Assembly (NCBI GenBank): GCA_947629985.1
Contig: CANRFV010000009.1
Location: 1 to 60,496, forward strand
Reading direction: 5' to 3'
Length of the DNA stretch: 60,496 nt
From: an uncultured Clostridia bacterium
GTDB taxonomy: Bacteria > Bacillota > Clostridia > Christensenellales > CAG-314
Of this stretch, positions 60,478 to 60,496 are shown piece by piece. The notes beneath the pieces are model-generated. The model had not been told where the DNA came from. It made no database searches and was given only the letters and a program-made list of their open reading frames with translations. Positions within the stretch are counted from its first letter, which is position 1. Each line of letters begins with the position of its first letter. The position numbers were made by a program, and so were the translations under genes.

Positions 60478-60496
60478 TACTTTTATAATTTAGCGA

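Noticed and set aside
1-60496. CRISPR arrays, insertion sequences, prophage or toxin-antitoxin genes
   Set aside because: No direct-repeat array, transposase, integrase, capsid gene or recognisable toxin pair was seen on either strand.

Overview
The window reads as chromosomal DNA from an uncultured, spore-forming Clostridia-like Firmicute, possibly near Christensenellales (low confidence on the order). Three things support this: long conserved Firmicutes gene clusters, an IspH-S1 fusion protein of the clostridial type, and two sporulation markers, GerW/YtfJ (4727-5101) and a 35-residue SpoVM-like peptide (53831-53938) in its conserved place. Nearly all genes lie on the plus strand. Promoters are mostly of the TTGACA/TATAAT type and Rho-independent terminators are common. 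I see no transposase, prophage, CRISPR array or rRNA.

Layout. 1-172: tRNA-Thr (cut by the window edge) and tRNA-Tyr. 305-2003: a lipoprotein gene whose promoter spacer contains nine consecutive G. 2303-4043: a hotdog thioesterase and a type I phosphodiesterase. 4239-12925: DUF2953 protein, GerW, D-Ala-D-Ala carboxypeptidase, RluB, SurE, a BaiN/HI0933 flavoprotein, AroH, PlsC and IspH-S1. 13010-17657: rpsO, pnp, a YlxY-like deacetylase and an M16 peptidase, the order found around Bacillus rpsO-pnpA. 17741-18502 (minus): a glycerophosphodiesterase with a long structured leader. 19391-24329: lepA, hemW, a LysR regulator and ppa. 24330-29844: a possible structured RNA, then a potassium module of KtrB, KtrA, an unannotated 48-residue membrane peptide, a short KdpD-like kinase and a KdpE-like regulator. 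30170-38881: a TIGR04076-type protein, a DUF2974 hydrolase with a decayed duplicate, rarA, an ABC exporter pair, tyrS, yigZ and a flavin reductase. 38933-43114: pcrA-ligA. 43404-57856: yicC, gmk, rpoZ, coaBC, priA, def, fmt, rsmB, rlmN, rsgA, rpe, spoVM, (PAP2 and rpmB on minus), Asp23 and a FakA/YloV-like protein. 58061-60427: small minus-strand genes, tRNA-Cys, a tRNA-Leu-like remnant, an unknown gene with a frameshifted partner, and tRNA-Leu.

The core clusters handle translation (rpsO, fmt, def, rsmB, rlmN, rsgA, tyrS, lepA), RNA turnover (pnp, yicC), DNA repair and replication (rarA, pcrA, ligA, priA), nucleotide and cofactor supply (gmk, coaBC, ispH) and envelope work (plsC, carboxypeptidase, PAP2). 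Compared with the Bacillus/Clostridium template, cmk is missing between aroH and plsC, remA between yicC and gmk, and prpC-prkC between rlmN and rsgA.

The least explained signals are: a 19-bp dyad, TACTAT-N5-AC-ATAGTA, present four times in one orientation in both coding and noncoding DNA; the poly-G promoter spacer; the folded RNA candidate at 24442-24545; and the 48-residue peptide inside the potassium module.
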